NCBI RefSeq assembly: GCF_004121075.1
Contig: NZ_RHLN01000024.1
Coordinates: 1-48,187 of the forward strand
Source: Lutibacter sp. HS1-25
GTDB lineage: Bacteria; Bacteroidota; Bacteroidia; Flavobacteriales; Flavobacteriaceae
DNA: 48,187 bases
Direction of reading: 5' to 3'
The notes below the pieces were generated by a model that saw only the letters and a list, made by a program, of their open reading frames with translations, did not search any database and was not told the DNA's origin. Both the position numbers and the translations under genes were made by a program. Of the stretch, positions 25,569-34,826 are shown in pieces (the stretch's first letter is position 1; every line of letters begins with the position of its first letter).

Positions 25569-27338
25569 TTGAAACCAAATCTAAAAGATATATTTATAGC
25601 CAAACTTTTTTATAGGTTCGCATTTTTTTTAAGTCTGATAGGGGTTTTAACTTTAATTTTTGATTATGGATACGACCAAAATACAGCACTACAAACCAAA
25701 TTAAATATCTTTTATTTTGTAGTGCTGTGGACGGGAATTGTATCAACCATTTTACGCTATATTACCCTTCGAAAAAATTTGCGAACAAAAGTTATTAGTT
25801 TTGATTTTATATCAATATTAATAACCGTTTATGTGATTTTTATTCACTTTTTTTCAGCTGAAGCACATCAACATTTGTCGTTTTTTTACAATGATAACTG
25901 GGTTAAAATTACCATATTACTAACTTTTATCAGAGAGTTTTCAGAACAAAACATCAACTACAAACGAACCCTTTTTAACCCTGCACAAATATTTATAATC
26001 AGTTTTTTAGGTATTGTTTTATTTGGCACATTTTTACTAATGTTACCAAATGCTACCTACAACGGTATTTCGTTTTTAGATGCCTTATTTACATCTACAA
26101 GTGCCGTTTGTGTTACAGGTTTAATTGTTGTAGATACCGGTAGTTATTTTACCCAATTAGGACAAACATTTATACTGATACTTATTCAGGCGGGAGGAAT
26201 TGGAATTTTAACTTTTGCCAGCTATTTTAGTTACTTTTTTAAAGGCGTATCTACTTATGAAAATCAACTGGTTTTAAGTGATATGACCAACTCTGATAAA
26301 ATTGGCGAAGTTTTTAACACCCTAAAAAAGATTTTAGGAATTACTTTTACAATTGAAATTTTAGGAGCGATATTTATTTTTTTCAATGTAAATAGCGCAC
26401 AACTTCCTACATTTTTTGAACGTGTTTATTTTTCAGTTTTTCATTCAATTTCAGCTTTTTGTAATGCTGGATTTTCTACACTTCAAAATGGTTTATATGA
26501 AGAGGGATTCCGTTTTAATTATGGGCTTCAATCTATAATTATGGTACTTTTAATGCTTGGCGGACTGGGATTTCCAATCTTGGCTAATTTGATGAAATAT
26601 TCAAAATACTACATCAAAATTAAAATTTTAGGGATTAAAAAATCTCATTTTCAATACAAACCTTGGGTTTTAAGTATCAATAGCCGAATTACTTTGGTTA
26701 CCACTTTTTCGTTATTTGCCTTTGGAACCGTCTTGTTTTATATTAGTGAATACAATAACGTATTGTCCGATCATAACGGAATTGGCAAATTTGTAACGGC
26801 ATTGTTTGGATCTGCAACACCAAGAACCGCTGGTTTTAACACCATTGATATGACTTCATTAAATTTGTCAACCATTATGGTTACATTTCTGCTAATGTGG
26901 GTAGGTGCTTCACCAGCATCTACAGGTGGAGGTATCAAAACCAGTACTTTTGCAATTGCCACACTTAATTTTATCAGTTTGGCAAAAGGAAAATCTAGAA
27001 TAGAAATTTACAGAAGAGAAATTGCAGATATTTCGGTACGCAGGGCTTTTGCAACAATTTCATTATCTTTAGTTGTAATAGGTGCTGGAATTATTGGAAT
27101 TACTTATTTTGATGCTGAAAAACGATTGATAGATGTGGCTTTTGAATGCTTTTCGGCATACAGTACTGTGGGGTTAAGCTTAGGAATTACAGCAAGTTTA
27201 AGCTCATACAGCAAAATAATAATTATAACCATTATGTTTATTGGTAGGGTTAGTATGCTGTCCATTTTAATCGCTGTATTTAAAAAAATAAAGCATAAAA
27301 ATTACCGATATCCAACCGAAGAAATAATAATCAACTAA
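25569..27338 (+). CDS. ktrB: TrkH/KtrB-family potassium uptake channel subunit
   Basis: 589 residues, longer than KtrB (about 450) because about 140 residues with extra membrane helices precede the core. The four pore loops of the family are visible: TSTSAVCVTGLIVVDTG (near 175), FHSISAFCNAGFSTLQNG (near 294), GSATPRTAGFNTIDM (near 413) and FSAYSTVGLSLGITA (near 525), each with the filter Gly. It forms the K+-conducting subunit in the inner membrane with the KtrA-like subunit encoded 13 nt downstream. Start is TTG at 25569 (LKPNLKDIFIAKLF); no earlier or nearer ATG is available, so the exact start is uncertain. Confidence 0.93.
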   Translation: MKPNLKDIFIAKLFYRFAFFLSLIGVLTLIFDYGYDQNTALQTKLNIFYFVVLWTGIVSTILRYITLRKNLRTKVISFDFISILITVYVIFIHFFSAEAHQHLSFFYNDNWVKITILLTFIREFSEQNINYKRTLFNPAQIFIISFLGIVLFGTFLLMLPNATYNGISFLDALFTSTSAVCVTGLIVVDTGSYFTQLGQTFILILIQAGGIGILTFASYFSYFFKGVSTYENQLVLSDMTNSDKIGEVFNTLKKILGITFTIEILGAIFIFFNVNSAQLPTFFERVYFSVFHSISAFCNAGFSTLQNGLYEEGFRFNYGLQSIIMVLLMLGGLGFPILANLMKYSKYYIKIKILGIKKSHFQYKPWVLSINSRITLVTTFSLFAFGTVLFYISEYNNVLSDHNGIGKFVTALFGSATPRTAGFNTIDMTSLNLSTIMVTFLLMWVGASPASTGGGIKTSTFAIATLNFISLAKGKSRIEIYRREIADISVRRAFATISLSLVVIGAGIIGITYFDAEKRLIDVAFECFSAYSTVGLSLGITASLSSYSKIIIITIMFIGRVSMLSILIAVFKKIKHKNYRYPTEEIIIN

Positions 27339-27351
27339 AACACAACTTATC

Positions 27352-28038
27352 ATGAAATATCTTATTGTAGGACTTGGAAATTTTGGAGCGTCACTTGCTG
27401 AAAAATTAACAAATAGTGGTAACGAAGTTATTGGTATTGACTCAAGTATGGCAAAAGTTGATGGGTTAAAAGAAAAAATTTCGCATACAATTTGTATGAA
27501 TGCTACAGACGATTTTACGGTGATGGGTTTGCCTTTAAAAGATACAGATGTTGTAATTGTAGCCATTGGCGAAGATCAAGGAGCAAATATTATGGCTACT
27601 GCATTGTTTAAAAATTTACAAGTAAAACGACTTATAAGCAGGGCTATTAATCCTTTACACGAAATGGTTTTAAAAGCTTTGGGTGTTGATGAAATTGTAC
27701 ATCCTGAAGAAGAAACTGCTGAAAGATGGGCAAAAAAATTATGTTTAAAAGGTGTTATTGATTCGTTTGAATTAAACGAAGATTTTAGTTTGGTTGAAGC
27801 CAACGTACCCGAAAGTATTGCTGGTAAAAAAATTCGTGATATTGATTTCAGAAAAAAATACAATATTTTAATTTTAACCACCATCAAAAAAACAGAGCAA
27901 ATAAGCACCTTGGGGCGCAGTGTTATGATTGAAAAAGTTCAAGGTGTGGCACACTCAGACCTTATTCTAGAAAAAGATGATATTTTGGTACTTTATGGTG
28001 CAAATAAAGATATTCAATCATTTTTAAAAAAGAATTAA
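27352..28038 (+). CDS. ktrA: KtrA/TrkA-type RCK regulatory subunit
   Basis: 228 residues, one RCK unit as in KtrA rather than the doubled TrkA. The N-terminal Rossmann half starts MKYLIVGLGNFGASLAEKLT with the GxGxFG nucleotide motif and an acidic end of strand two (VIGIDSS). VVIVAIGEDQGANIMATAL and LKALGVDEIVHPEEETAERWA follow; the RCK_C half is about 140-228 (LVEANVPESIAGKKIRDIDF, LILEKDDILVLYGANKDIQ). It binds NAD(H)/ATP/ADP or c-di-AMP in family members and gates the channel. Directly downstream of the channel gene, so one operon. Confidence 0.94.
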   Translation: MKYLIVGLGNFGASLAEKLTNSGNEVIGIDSSMAKVDGLKEKISHTICMNATDDFTVMGLPLKDTDVVIVAIGEDQGANIMATALFKNLQVKRLISRAINPLHEMVLKALGVDEIVHPEEETAERWAKKLCLKGVIDSFELNEDFSLVEANVPESIAGKKIRDIDFRKKYNILILTTIKKTEQISTLGRSVMIEKVQGVAHSDLILEKDDILVLYGANKDIQSFLKKN

Positions 28039-28174
28039 AACCCAATCTACACTTCTAAAATAATTCTGTAAATTTCACAATACCAATGTCAATAATTGGT
28101 ACTTTTATCATAAGTTTATATATAGATATATTTATCTCTATTTCAAACTCAATGCATAATTAACAAGTTAATTT

Positions 28175-29941
28175 ATGGAAACTAAAATTCATAAGAAATT
28201 AAATGAATTATCTGCCACAGCCATTTGTGGAAACGACATCAGCTCTTCAGTACTTTATGTGTCGGCCTTAGCCATTGCATTTGCGGGACAATATGCCTGG
28301 ATAACCCTATTAATTGTTTCACTTGTATTGTTTTTATTCAGAAAAATTTATGGAGAAGTTGTTGGAGCATTGCCTTTAAATGGTGGCGCATACAATGCCT
28401 TGTTAAACACTACCAGTAAAAAAATGGCTTCATTTGCGGCTACTTTAACCATACTATCTTATATGGCAACTGCGGTAATTTCAGGAAATGAAGCTATTCA
28501 CTATCTTCATCACCTAATTCCTTCAATGCCAATTATACTTTCAACCATTGGATTGTTGCTGTTTTTTGCATTATTAACCATTGGTGGTATTACAGAATCG
28601 GCCAAAGTTGCTATCGGCATTTTTCTTTTCCATTTATCTTCATTGGTTATTTTAAGTGCATTTATTATTTACTTTTTAATTGAACACGGAAGCGGATTAT
28701 TTTTACAAAACTGGTACTCACCTGTTTCAGGTGGAAGCGTTACAAATGCTATTTTTTTAGGATTTGCAGCCTCTATGTTAGGTGTTTCAGGATTTGAAAG
28801 TTCAGCCAATTTTGTTGAAGAACAAGAAAAAGGTGTATTCCCAAAAACACTGAGAAATATGTGGGGAATAGTAAGCATAATCAATCCGTTAATGGCCATT
28901 TTTGCATTGGCATTATTTACAATTCCAACCTTACAAAGTAGCGAATTTCAAAATACGTTACTTATAGAAATGGGGCAATATGTAGGTGGAAAATGGGTAG
29001 CAACATTAATTGCTGTAGATGCATTTTTAGTATTGAGTGGAGCTGTTTTAACAAGTTTTGTAGGTGTATCTGGTTTGTTAGAACGTATGACTTTAGATAG
29101 AATTATGCCTCAGTTTTTTTTAAAGAAAAGCAAAGGCGGTAGCTCTTATCGCATTATTATTATGTTCTTTTTATTATCAGTTTCTGTATTGCTAATAACC
29201 AACGGAGAAGTAAAATTATTGGCAGGTGTTTATACCATTTCTTTTTTATCGGTCATGGCTTTATTTGGAATTGGAAACATTTTATTAAAAGTAAAAAGAA
29301 GTTCACTTCCTAGACCCGAAACAGCTAGTTGGTTTTCAATTTTTATAGCTATTGGAGCCGTTTTAATTGCTTTGTTAGGTAATATTTTGGTAGAGCCAAC
29401 TGGTGACTCTCCAAGCAATGTTGTTGTATTTTTAGATTATTTTGTGCCTTCTATTATTTTTATCATAATCATGTTAAATAGAACAATATTGTTAAAGTTT
29501 CTATTAAATGCCGTTCATACCATTTTTGATCCTGTGCGCAAGTTGGTATTTCAAATGGATAAAAATATTTTAGCAACCATCAACAATATCAATTCACAAG
29601 AATTTGTGTTTTTTACAAAAGGTGATAATATTGCCACTTTAAATAAAGTAATGCTATATGTTATTAGAAATGAACACACTAAAAAAATTAAAATAGTTTT
29701 AGCTTTAGATAAAGATCAAGTTATACCACCAAATTTACCTTTAGAAGTTGAATTTTTAGGAAAAGAATATCCCGAAATATTTATTGAATTTTTAGTTGTT
29801 GATGGTAAATTTAGCCCTCAATTAATAAAAGAACTTTCTGAAAAATGGAAAATTCCTGTTAACTTTATGTTTATTGGATCACCTAGCAATAAATTTCCAT
29901 ATAAAGTTGAAGAATTAGGTGGTGTGCGGCTAATTATTTAA
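28175..29941 (+). CDS. APC-superfamily permease with soluble C-terminal domain
   Basis: 588 residues. The N-terminus CGNDISSSVLYVSALAIAFAGQYAW and EVVGALPLNGGAYNALLNTTSK are the helix 1 and helix 2 landmarks of amino-acid/polyamine/organocation permeases; about twelve hydrophobic segments extend to about residue 455. The remaining 130 residues are soluble: VFFTKGDNIATLNKVMLYVIRNEHTKKIKIVLALD and LKELSEKWKIPVNFMFIGSPSNKF, with an alpha/beta pattern like a universal-stress-protein or RCK-type fold. That suggests regulation of the carrier by a cytosolic ligand. It is 136 nt after ktrA, with no terminator seen between them. The cargo (amino acid or potassium) is not predictable. Confidence 0.88.
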   Translation: METKIHKKLNELSATAICGNDISSSVLYVSALAIAFAGQYAWITLLIVSLVLFLFRKIYGEVVGALPLNGGAYNALLNTTSKKMASFAATLTILSYMATAVISGNEAIHYLHHLIPSMPIILSTIGLLLFFALLTIGGITESAKVAIGIFLFHLSSLVILSAFIIYFLIEHGSGLFLQNWYSPVSGGSVTNAIFLGFAASMLGVSGFESSANFVEEQEKGVFPKTLRNMWGIVSIINPLMAIFALALFTIPTLQSSEFQNTLLIEMGQYVGGKWVATLIAVDAFLVLSGAVLTSFVGVSGLLERMTLDRIMPQFFLKKSKGGSSYRIIIMFFLLSVSVLLITNGEVKLLAGVYTISFLSVMALFGIGNILLKVKRSSLPRPETASWFSIFIAIGAVLIALLGNILVEPTGDSPSNVVVFLDYFVPSIIFIIIMLNRTILLKFLLNAVHTIFDPVRKLVFQMDKNILATINNINSQEFVFFTKGDNIATLNKVMLYVIRNEHTKKIKIVLALDKDQVIPPNLPLEVEFLGKEYPEIFIEFLVVDGKFSPQLIKELSEKWKIPVNFMFIGSPSNKFPYKVEELGGVRLII

Positions 29942-29986
29942 CTTCATTTCTAATAAAAATCAACAATAACGATTAAAATAAATTTT

Positions 29987-30151
29987 GTGGCCAAAAAAAA
30001 GACTTTAGACATTTTTAATTATGACTTTGATTTTCAGCAATCAAGTCAAAAAAAAGGTAAAAAAACACCTAAAGAAGAGTGCTGCGAAAAATATAAAAAG
30101 AAGGGTGAAAAAAAATGTAAAAGTTGCCCAAAAAGAACTGTAAGTCTTTAA
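29987..30151 (+). CDS. Small Cys-rich basic protein, 54 residues
   Basis: From GTG 29987 an open frame of 54 codons reads MAKKKTLDIFNYDFDF, a polar Lys-rich middle, and a C-terminal ECCEKYKKKGEKKCKSCPKR followed by TVSL. Four cysteines (CC, then CKSC) in a strongly basic context suggest a metal-binding knuckle. I recall similar short proteins next to housekeeping genes in flavobacteria, but no function. There is no in-frame ATG; a near -7 box with one extra base (TAAATTTTG) overlaps the start, so GTG use or a leaderless message is uncertain. It lies between the permease (45 nt) and the ClC gene (40 nt). Confidence 0.6.
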   Translation: MAKKKTLDIFNYDFDFQQSSQKKGKKTPKEECCEKYKKKGEKKCKSCPKRTVSL

Positions 30152-30191
30152 TTTTTAATAATTTTGCGCCTAATTTTTTTACAAACAAATA

Positions 30192-31985
30192 ATGCCTTCA
30201 AAATCCGAAACTATATTTCGTAAATTTTTAAAATGGAGATACCAAAACATCTCAAACGAACAATTTATTAGAATTGCAGCGGCATCTATTGGTCTTTTGG
30301 CTGGTCTTGCAGCGGTTGTTTTAAAAAACTTAACCCATTTTATTCAGGAATTATTGGAAGGAGGGCTAATTAGAGAAATTCACAGTGCTTTTTATTTTAT
30401 TTTTCCTGTTATAGGCTTATTTTTAGTACTTCTTACTAAAAAATACATCATTAGAAAAAAAGTTGGACACGGAATTCCTTCAACATTGTATGCCATTTCA
30501 AAATTAAAAGGTATTATGCCCAGTCATCAAATGTGGGCTTCATTAATAACAGCTCCACTTACAGTCGGTTTTGGGGGATCAGTCGGATTAGAAGGTCCAA
30601 CTGTAGCAACAGGTGCTGCCATTGGATCTAATTTTTCACGATTATTTCACTTAAATCAAACTACAAGAACTTTATTAATTGCAGCTGCAGCTGCCGGTGG
30701 AATGGCATCAATATTTAAAGCACCCATTGCCGCTATTGTATTTGCCGTTGAAATTTTTAGTTTAGAATTAACATTGGCATCTATGATTCCTTTATTACTA
30801 GCATCAATTACTGCTGTTTTAACTTCATACTTTTTTTTAGGTGATGATGTATTACTTCATTTTGAACTGCGCGATAAATTTATCTTAAAAGATGTTTTAT
30901 TCTATATTTTATTAGGTATTACCTCAGCAATCGCTTCTATTTACTTTAGCAAAATGTATTTTACCATTGGTAAATTTTTTAAAAGATTTAAAAATCCATA
31001 CAAAAGATTGCTTATTGGAGGTGGTTTGTTAGGTATTACTCTTTATTTTATTCCACCATTATTTGGTGAAGGTTTTAACACCATTAACAATCTTTTAAAA
31101 GGAAATGTTGATAGCGTTATTTCAAACAATGTGTTTAATTATACAACTGAAAATATTTGGATTATCATCCTTTTTTTACTTGGTTTAATTCTTTTTAAAG
31201 TTTTTGCTACGTCATTTACTTTTGGCGCAGGTGGTGTTGGAGGTGTTTTTGCACCAACTTTATTTATGGGTAGTATTACAGGTTTTGCTTTTGCACAAAT
31301 TATCAACGCAAGTAATATTTTTGAACACCAATTGTCTTTAACAAACTTTACCATGGTTGGTATGGCTGGATTAATGGCAGGTATTTTACAAGCGCCTTTG
31401 TATGCCATTATTTTAATTGCTGAAATTACAAGTGGTTACGAACTTTTTCTTCCGTTAATGATTGTTTCATCCATATCATTTATCATCACAAAAAATTACA
31501 TTCCGCATAATATTTACGCTTCAGAATTGGCTGAAAAAGGAGAACTTTTAACACATGATAAAGACAAAAATGTGTTAATGCAATTGGATTTGGACAAGTT
31601 AATTGAAACCGATTTTGTATTGCTTTATCCAGAAATGACTTTAGGTGATGTGGTTAAAAATGCTGTGGCAAAATCGCCACGAAATCATTTCCCCGTTATT
31701 AACGAAGAAAATGACTTTTTAGGCATACTTACAATTAACGACATTAGAAGTATTATGTTTAATAATGAAATGTACGATGAAGTTACTGTAGAATCGTTGA
31801 TGCACGATGGTTCTGATATTATTTATTACGAAAAAGATTCGGCTGAAGATATCTTGAATAAATTTAAAAGAAGTGGTGCCTGGAATTTGGTAGTTTTAAA
31901 AGATGGTAAATACTTTGGCTTTATATCAAAATCTCGTTTATTAACAGCTTATAGAAGAAAATTAATTGATGTTTCTGCTCAATAA
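30192..31985 (+). CDS. ClC-family chloride channel/antiporter with C-terminal CBS pair
   Basis: 597 residues. Selectivity motifs in order: GHGIPSTLYAIS (near 93; most ClC proteins have GSGIP), GSVGLEGPTVATGAAIGSN (near 128, with the gating Glu), and GAGGVGGVFAPTLFMG (near 344). Membrane part to about residue 440, then two CBS domains: DFVLLYPEMTLGDVVKNAV...NHFPVINEENDFLGILTINDIR and YEKDSAEDILNKF...NLVVLKDGKYFGFISKSRLL, which bind adenine nucleotides in relatives. The gating Glu suggests a Cl-/H+ exchanger. It follows the potassium and APC genes, fitting ion and volume balance. Confidence 0.94.
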   Translation: MPSKSETIFRKFLKWRYQNISNEQFIRIAAASIGLLAGLAAVVLKNLTHFIQELLEGGLIREIHSAFYFIFPVIGLFLVLLTKKYIIRKKVGHGIPSTLYAISKLKGIMPSHQMWASLITAPLTVGFGGSVGLEGPTVATGAAIGSNFSRLFHLNQTTRTLLIAAAAAGGMASIFKAPIAAIVFAVEIFSLELTLASMIPLLLASITAVLTSYFFLGDDVLLHFELRDKFILKDVLFYILLGITSAIASIYFSKMYFTIGKFFKRFKNPYKRLLIGGGLLGITLYFIPPLFGEGFNTINNLLKGNVDSVISNNVFNYTTENIWIIILFLLGLILFKVFATSFTFGAGGVGGVFAPTLFMGSITGFAFAQIINASNIFEHQLSLTNFTMVGMAGLMAGILQAPLYAIILIAEITSGYELFLPLMIVSSISFIITKNYIPHNIYASELAEKGELLTHDKDKNVLMQLDLDKLIETDFVLLYPEMTLGDVVKNAVAKSPRNHFPVINEENDFLGILTINDIRSIMFNNEMYDEVTVESLMHDGSDIIYYEKDSAEDILNKFKRSGAWNLVVLKDGKYFGFISKSRLLTAYRRKLIDVSAQ

Positions 31986-32002
31986 TTAAAACCATTTAAT
32001 TT

Positions 32003-32239
32003 ATGAAAACAATACTAATAACCCTTTTAATAATAATTATAGGCGCGCTATCTTATGGCTTTTATATTAAAAGCACAGGTGATTTTAATGGCGAAATTGT
32101 AATAGGTGTTAGTGTATTGGCAATTGCATTTGTATTTATGCCTTTGTTTATTTATCACCGCTATAAAAACAAAGATATCAAAGATTTTACTTTTGAAAAA
32201 TTTCGAAAAGATTTAGAAGAACACAACAAAAAAAAGTAA
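32003..32239 (+). CDS. Small two-helix membrane protein
   Basis: 78 residues. Two hydrophobic helices (ILITLLIIIIGALSYGFYI and IVIGVSVLAIAFVFMPLFIY) with a short polar loop between them, then a charged cytosolic tail (HRYKNKDIKDFTFEKFRKDL). No family recognised. It is 17 nt after the ClC gene in the same direction, so likely cotranscribed. Confidence 0.75.
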   Translation: MKTILITLLIIIIGALSYGFYIKSTGDFNGEIVIGVSVLAIAFVFMPLFIYHRYKNKDIKDFTFEKFRKDLEEHNKKK

Positions 32240-32274
32240 CTATTTAAACCTTTAATTGTTGTTTAAAATAAACT

Positions 32275-33276
32275 TCAAATTTTAAACAAAGTACAAATCT
32301 CTTTAACTGTTTTTGAAATTGGTTGGAACTCAAAATTAAGCGTTTCTTTTATTTTTGTTGAAGAATAATAACGTTTACTATGAATCGATGAAGCAGATTG
32401 TTTTGTAATTAAAGGTGGCTTACGGGTTAGCAACGACTTTATTTTTTCAAATCGCCAAGCTATAGCACTCATTAATTTTGTAGTTTTTATAGTTGGTGGA
32501 TTTTTTCCAAAATTGTGCGCAATTTCAAAAAACAAATCTTTAAAACTTTTGTTTTCAGCAACTAAAATAAATCGCTCATTTTTAACATCACTTTTCATTA
32601 ATTGCACCATAACCTTCACCACATCAGCAACAGCTACAAACCCTGTAACCCCTTCTGAATAAAATTTAAAGCCTTTGTAAATATTTGCAAAAATTAAACC
32701 CGAACCACCGTTCCAAAAACCAGCACCCAAAATAACACCTGGATTTACAATTACCACATTTACCCCTTCTTGTGATGCACGCCACACTTCCATTTCGGCA
32801 CCATATTTTGTAATTGCATAACTATAATTGCTTTTTTCAATATCCCAATCGTTGGTTTCATTTAAAATTGGGTGATTATCAGATTTTGAAATAGTAGCAA
32901 TAGAACTTACAAAACAGAGTTTTTTTACTTGCTTATCAATACAAAAATTCACCACATTTGTTGTACCTTCAATATTAATTTTACGCATTTTTTTACTATC
33001 AGCCTCGTTAAAAGATACCAATGCCGCTGCGTGATAAACTTCTGTAATATTTTCAAAAGCAAATTCTAAAGCAAAAATATCGTTGATATCAGCTTCAATC
33101 CATTCAATTTTTTTAAAAAGAAATTCATAATCTTCAGAAAAATAACTGAATACCTTTTTTACAGCAGCTAAATTACTGCTTGTACGATGAATTGCCTTTA
33201 TAATATCATTTTTTAAAGAAAGCTGATACAATAAATGAGCGCCTACTAAACCTGTTCCGCCTGTTACTAAAATCAT
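32275..33276 (-). CDS. NAD-dependent epimerase/dehydratase-like (extended SDR)
   Basis: 333 residues. MILVTGGTGLVGAHLLYQLS is the extended-SDR nucleotide motif (GGTGxxG); VYHAAALVSF and CFVSSIATI are the next landmarks, with a Ser near residue 117, and the catalytic YAITKYGAEMEV (Y-x3-K) near 152. GVNVVIVNPGVILGAGFW follows. Closest in pattern to dihydroflavonol-reductase-like or 3-beta-HSD-like SDRs of Bacteroidota; the substrate is unknown. It converges on the small membrane protein (35-nt gap) and is divergent from tyrS. Confidence 0.9.
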   Translation of the reverse strand: MILVTGGTGLVGAHLLYQLSLKNDIIKAIHRTSSNLAAVKKVFSYFSEDYEFLFKKIEWIEADINDIFALEFAFENITEVYHAAALVSFNEADSKKMRKINIEGTTNVVNFCIDKQVKKLCFVSSIATISKSDNHPILNETNDWDIEKSNYSYAITKYGAEMEVWRASQEGVNVVIVNPGVILGAGFWNGGSGLIFANIYKGFKFYSEGVTGFVAVADVVKVMVQLMKSDVKNERFILVAENKSFKDLFFEIAHNFGKNPPTIKTTKLMSAIAWRFEKIKSLLTRKPPLITKQSASSIHSKRYYSSTKIKETLNFEFQPISKTVKEICTLFKI

Positions 33277-33377
33277 AAAACGAATGTAACAAAAATTGTT
33301 TGTTTATTTACTTCAATACATAAAAGCTATTCCATAAAAAACTAACCATTTAAACCGTCCACTAAAAACTAAAATTT

Positions 33378-33385
33378 TATCTTTG
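33378..33385 (+). promoter_or_regulatory. -7 promoter box of tyrS
   Basis: TATCTTTG, exact TAnnTTTG match, 21 nt before ATG 33407. It contains the TTG at 33383 that could be mistaken for the start. Confidence 0.65.
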
Positions 33386-33406
33386 CACAAATTAAAAATT
33401 TTGAGA

Positions 33407-34693
33407 ATGAATTTTGTTGAAGAATTACGTTGGAGAGGCATGTTGCACGACATAATGCCCGAAACTGAAGACTATTTATTAAATAACAAAACTGCAGGTT
33501 ATATAGGGTTTGATCCAACTGCAGATTCGCTTCATATTGGTAGTTTAGTACCAATTATTATTTTAATGCATTTTCAAAAAGCGGGTCATAATGCCATTGC
33601 TTTGGTTGGTGGCGCTACCGGAATGGTAGGTGATCCTTCAGGAAAATCAGACGAACGTAATTTATTAGACGAAGAAACTTTGTCTAAAAACATAGCTGGT
33701 GTAAAAGGTCAGTTAGCACGTTTTTTAAAATTTGATAGCAATGTTGAGAACCCAGCAGAATTGGTAAATAATTACGATTGGATGAAAGACATTTCTTTAA
33801 TAGATTTTGTGCGTGATGTAGGTAAACATATTACTGTAAACTATATGATGGCAAAAGATTCTGTTAAAAAACGTTTTGATCCAGACTCTCAAACGGGTAT
33901 GAGTTTTACAGAATTTACCTACCAATTGTTTCAAGGTTACGATTTTTATCATTTGTACAAAGAAAAAAATGTAAAATTACAAATGGGAGGTTCGGACCAA
34001 TGGGGTAATATTACTACTGGTACTGAATTGGTAAGAAGAATGGCACAAGGTAAAGCTTATGCCTTAACTTGTAAATTAATTACCAAAGCCGACGGTACTA
34101 AATTTGGTAAAACAGCAGGTGGCAATGTTTGGTTAGATGCCAACAGAACTTCGCCATATAAATATTACCAATATTGGTTAAATTCATCAGACGAAGATGC
34201 AGAAAGCTATATTAAAATATTTACTTTTTTAGATAAAGCAACTATTGAAGCTTTAATTGCTGAACACAAACAAGCACCACATTTACGACTTCTTCAAAAG
34301 AAAATTGGCGAAGAAGTTACCATTATGACACACGGTGTTGAAGCTTACGAAAATGCAATAAAAGCATCTAATATTTTATTTGGAAATTCGACTAAAGAAG
34401 ATTTAAAAAACTTAGATGAACAAACATTTTTAGATGTTTTTGAAGGCATACCACAAGCCGATATTGAACGCAGTACTATTGAAAACGGTTTGGAAATTGT
34501 ACCCGCTTTTGCTGAAACAGGTTTCTTAAAATCTAACGGAGAAGTTAGAAGAGCTTTAAGTGAAAATTCAATATCTGTAAATAAAGAAAAAGTGAAAGAA
34601 GATTTTGTAATTACAACAAACGATTTAATTGCAGATAAATTTGTGTTATTACAACGCGGTAAAAAAACTTATTTTTTATTAAAAGTGGTTTAA
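33407..34693 (+). CDS. tyrS: Tyrosyl-tRNA synthetase
   Basis: 428 residues from ATG 33407 ([20 protein letters not shown]). Class I landmarks: [19 protein letters not shown] holds the HIGH-type motif (HIGS), [19 protein letters not shown] binds tyrosine/ATP, and [10 protein letters not shown] is the KMSKS-type loop (KFGKT, as in bacterial TyrRS). The C-terminal S4-like RNA-binding domain covers about 360-428 ([21 protein letters not shown]). It charges tRNA-Tyr. A perfect hairpin terminator at 34771 follows 77 nt after the stop. Confidence 0.97.
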   Translation: MNFVEELRWRGMLHDIMPETEDYLLNNKTAGYIGFDPTADSLHIGSLVPIIILMHFQKAGHNAIALVGGATGMVGDPSGKSDERNLLDEETLSKNIAGVKGQLARFLKFDSNVENPAELVNNYDWMKDISLIDFVRDVGKHITVNYMMAKDSVKKRFDPDSQTGMSFTEFTYQLFQGYDFYHLYKEKNVKLQMGGSDQWGNITTGTELVRRMAQGKAYALTCKLITKADGTKFGKTAGGNVWLDANRTSPYKYYQYWLNSSDEDAESYIKIFTFLDKATIEALIAEHKQAPHLRLLQKKIGEEVTIMTHGVEAYENAIKASNILFGNSTKEDLKNLDEQTFLDVFEGIPQADIERSTIENGLEIVPAFAETGFLKSNGEVRRALSENSISVNKEKVKEDFVITTNDLIADKFVLLQRGKKTYFLLKVV

Positions 34694-34770
34694 TAGTTGA
34701 AGGGTAAAAAGGTTAAAGGTTGAATGATGTAATTGCAACCTTAACCCTAATAAAAGAAAAATTTATAATA

Positions 34771-34798
34771 AAAAAGACTGCTTTTGAGCAGTCTTTTT
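34771..34798. terminator. Strong hairpin terminator after tyrS
   Basis: AAAAAGACTGC (34771-34781) and GCAGTCTTTTT (34788-34798) form a perfect 11-bp stem with a 6-nt loop, A-rich upstream and T-rich downstream; usable in both directions. Confidence 0.9.
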
Positions 34799-34826
34799 TT
34801 ATGCTTTTTATTGTAAAGATTAGAAT

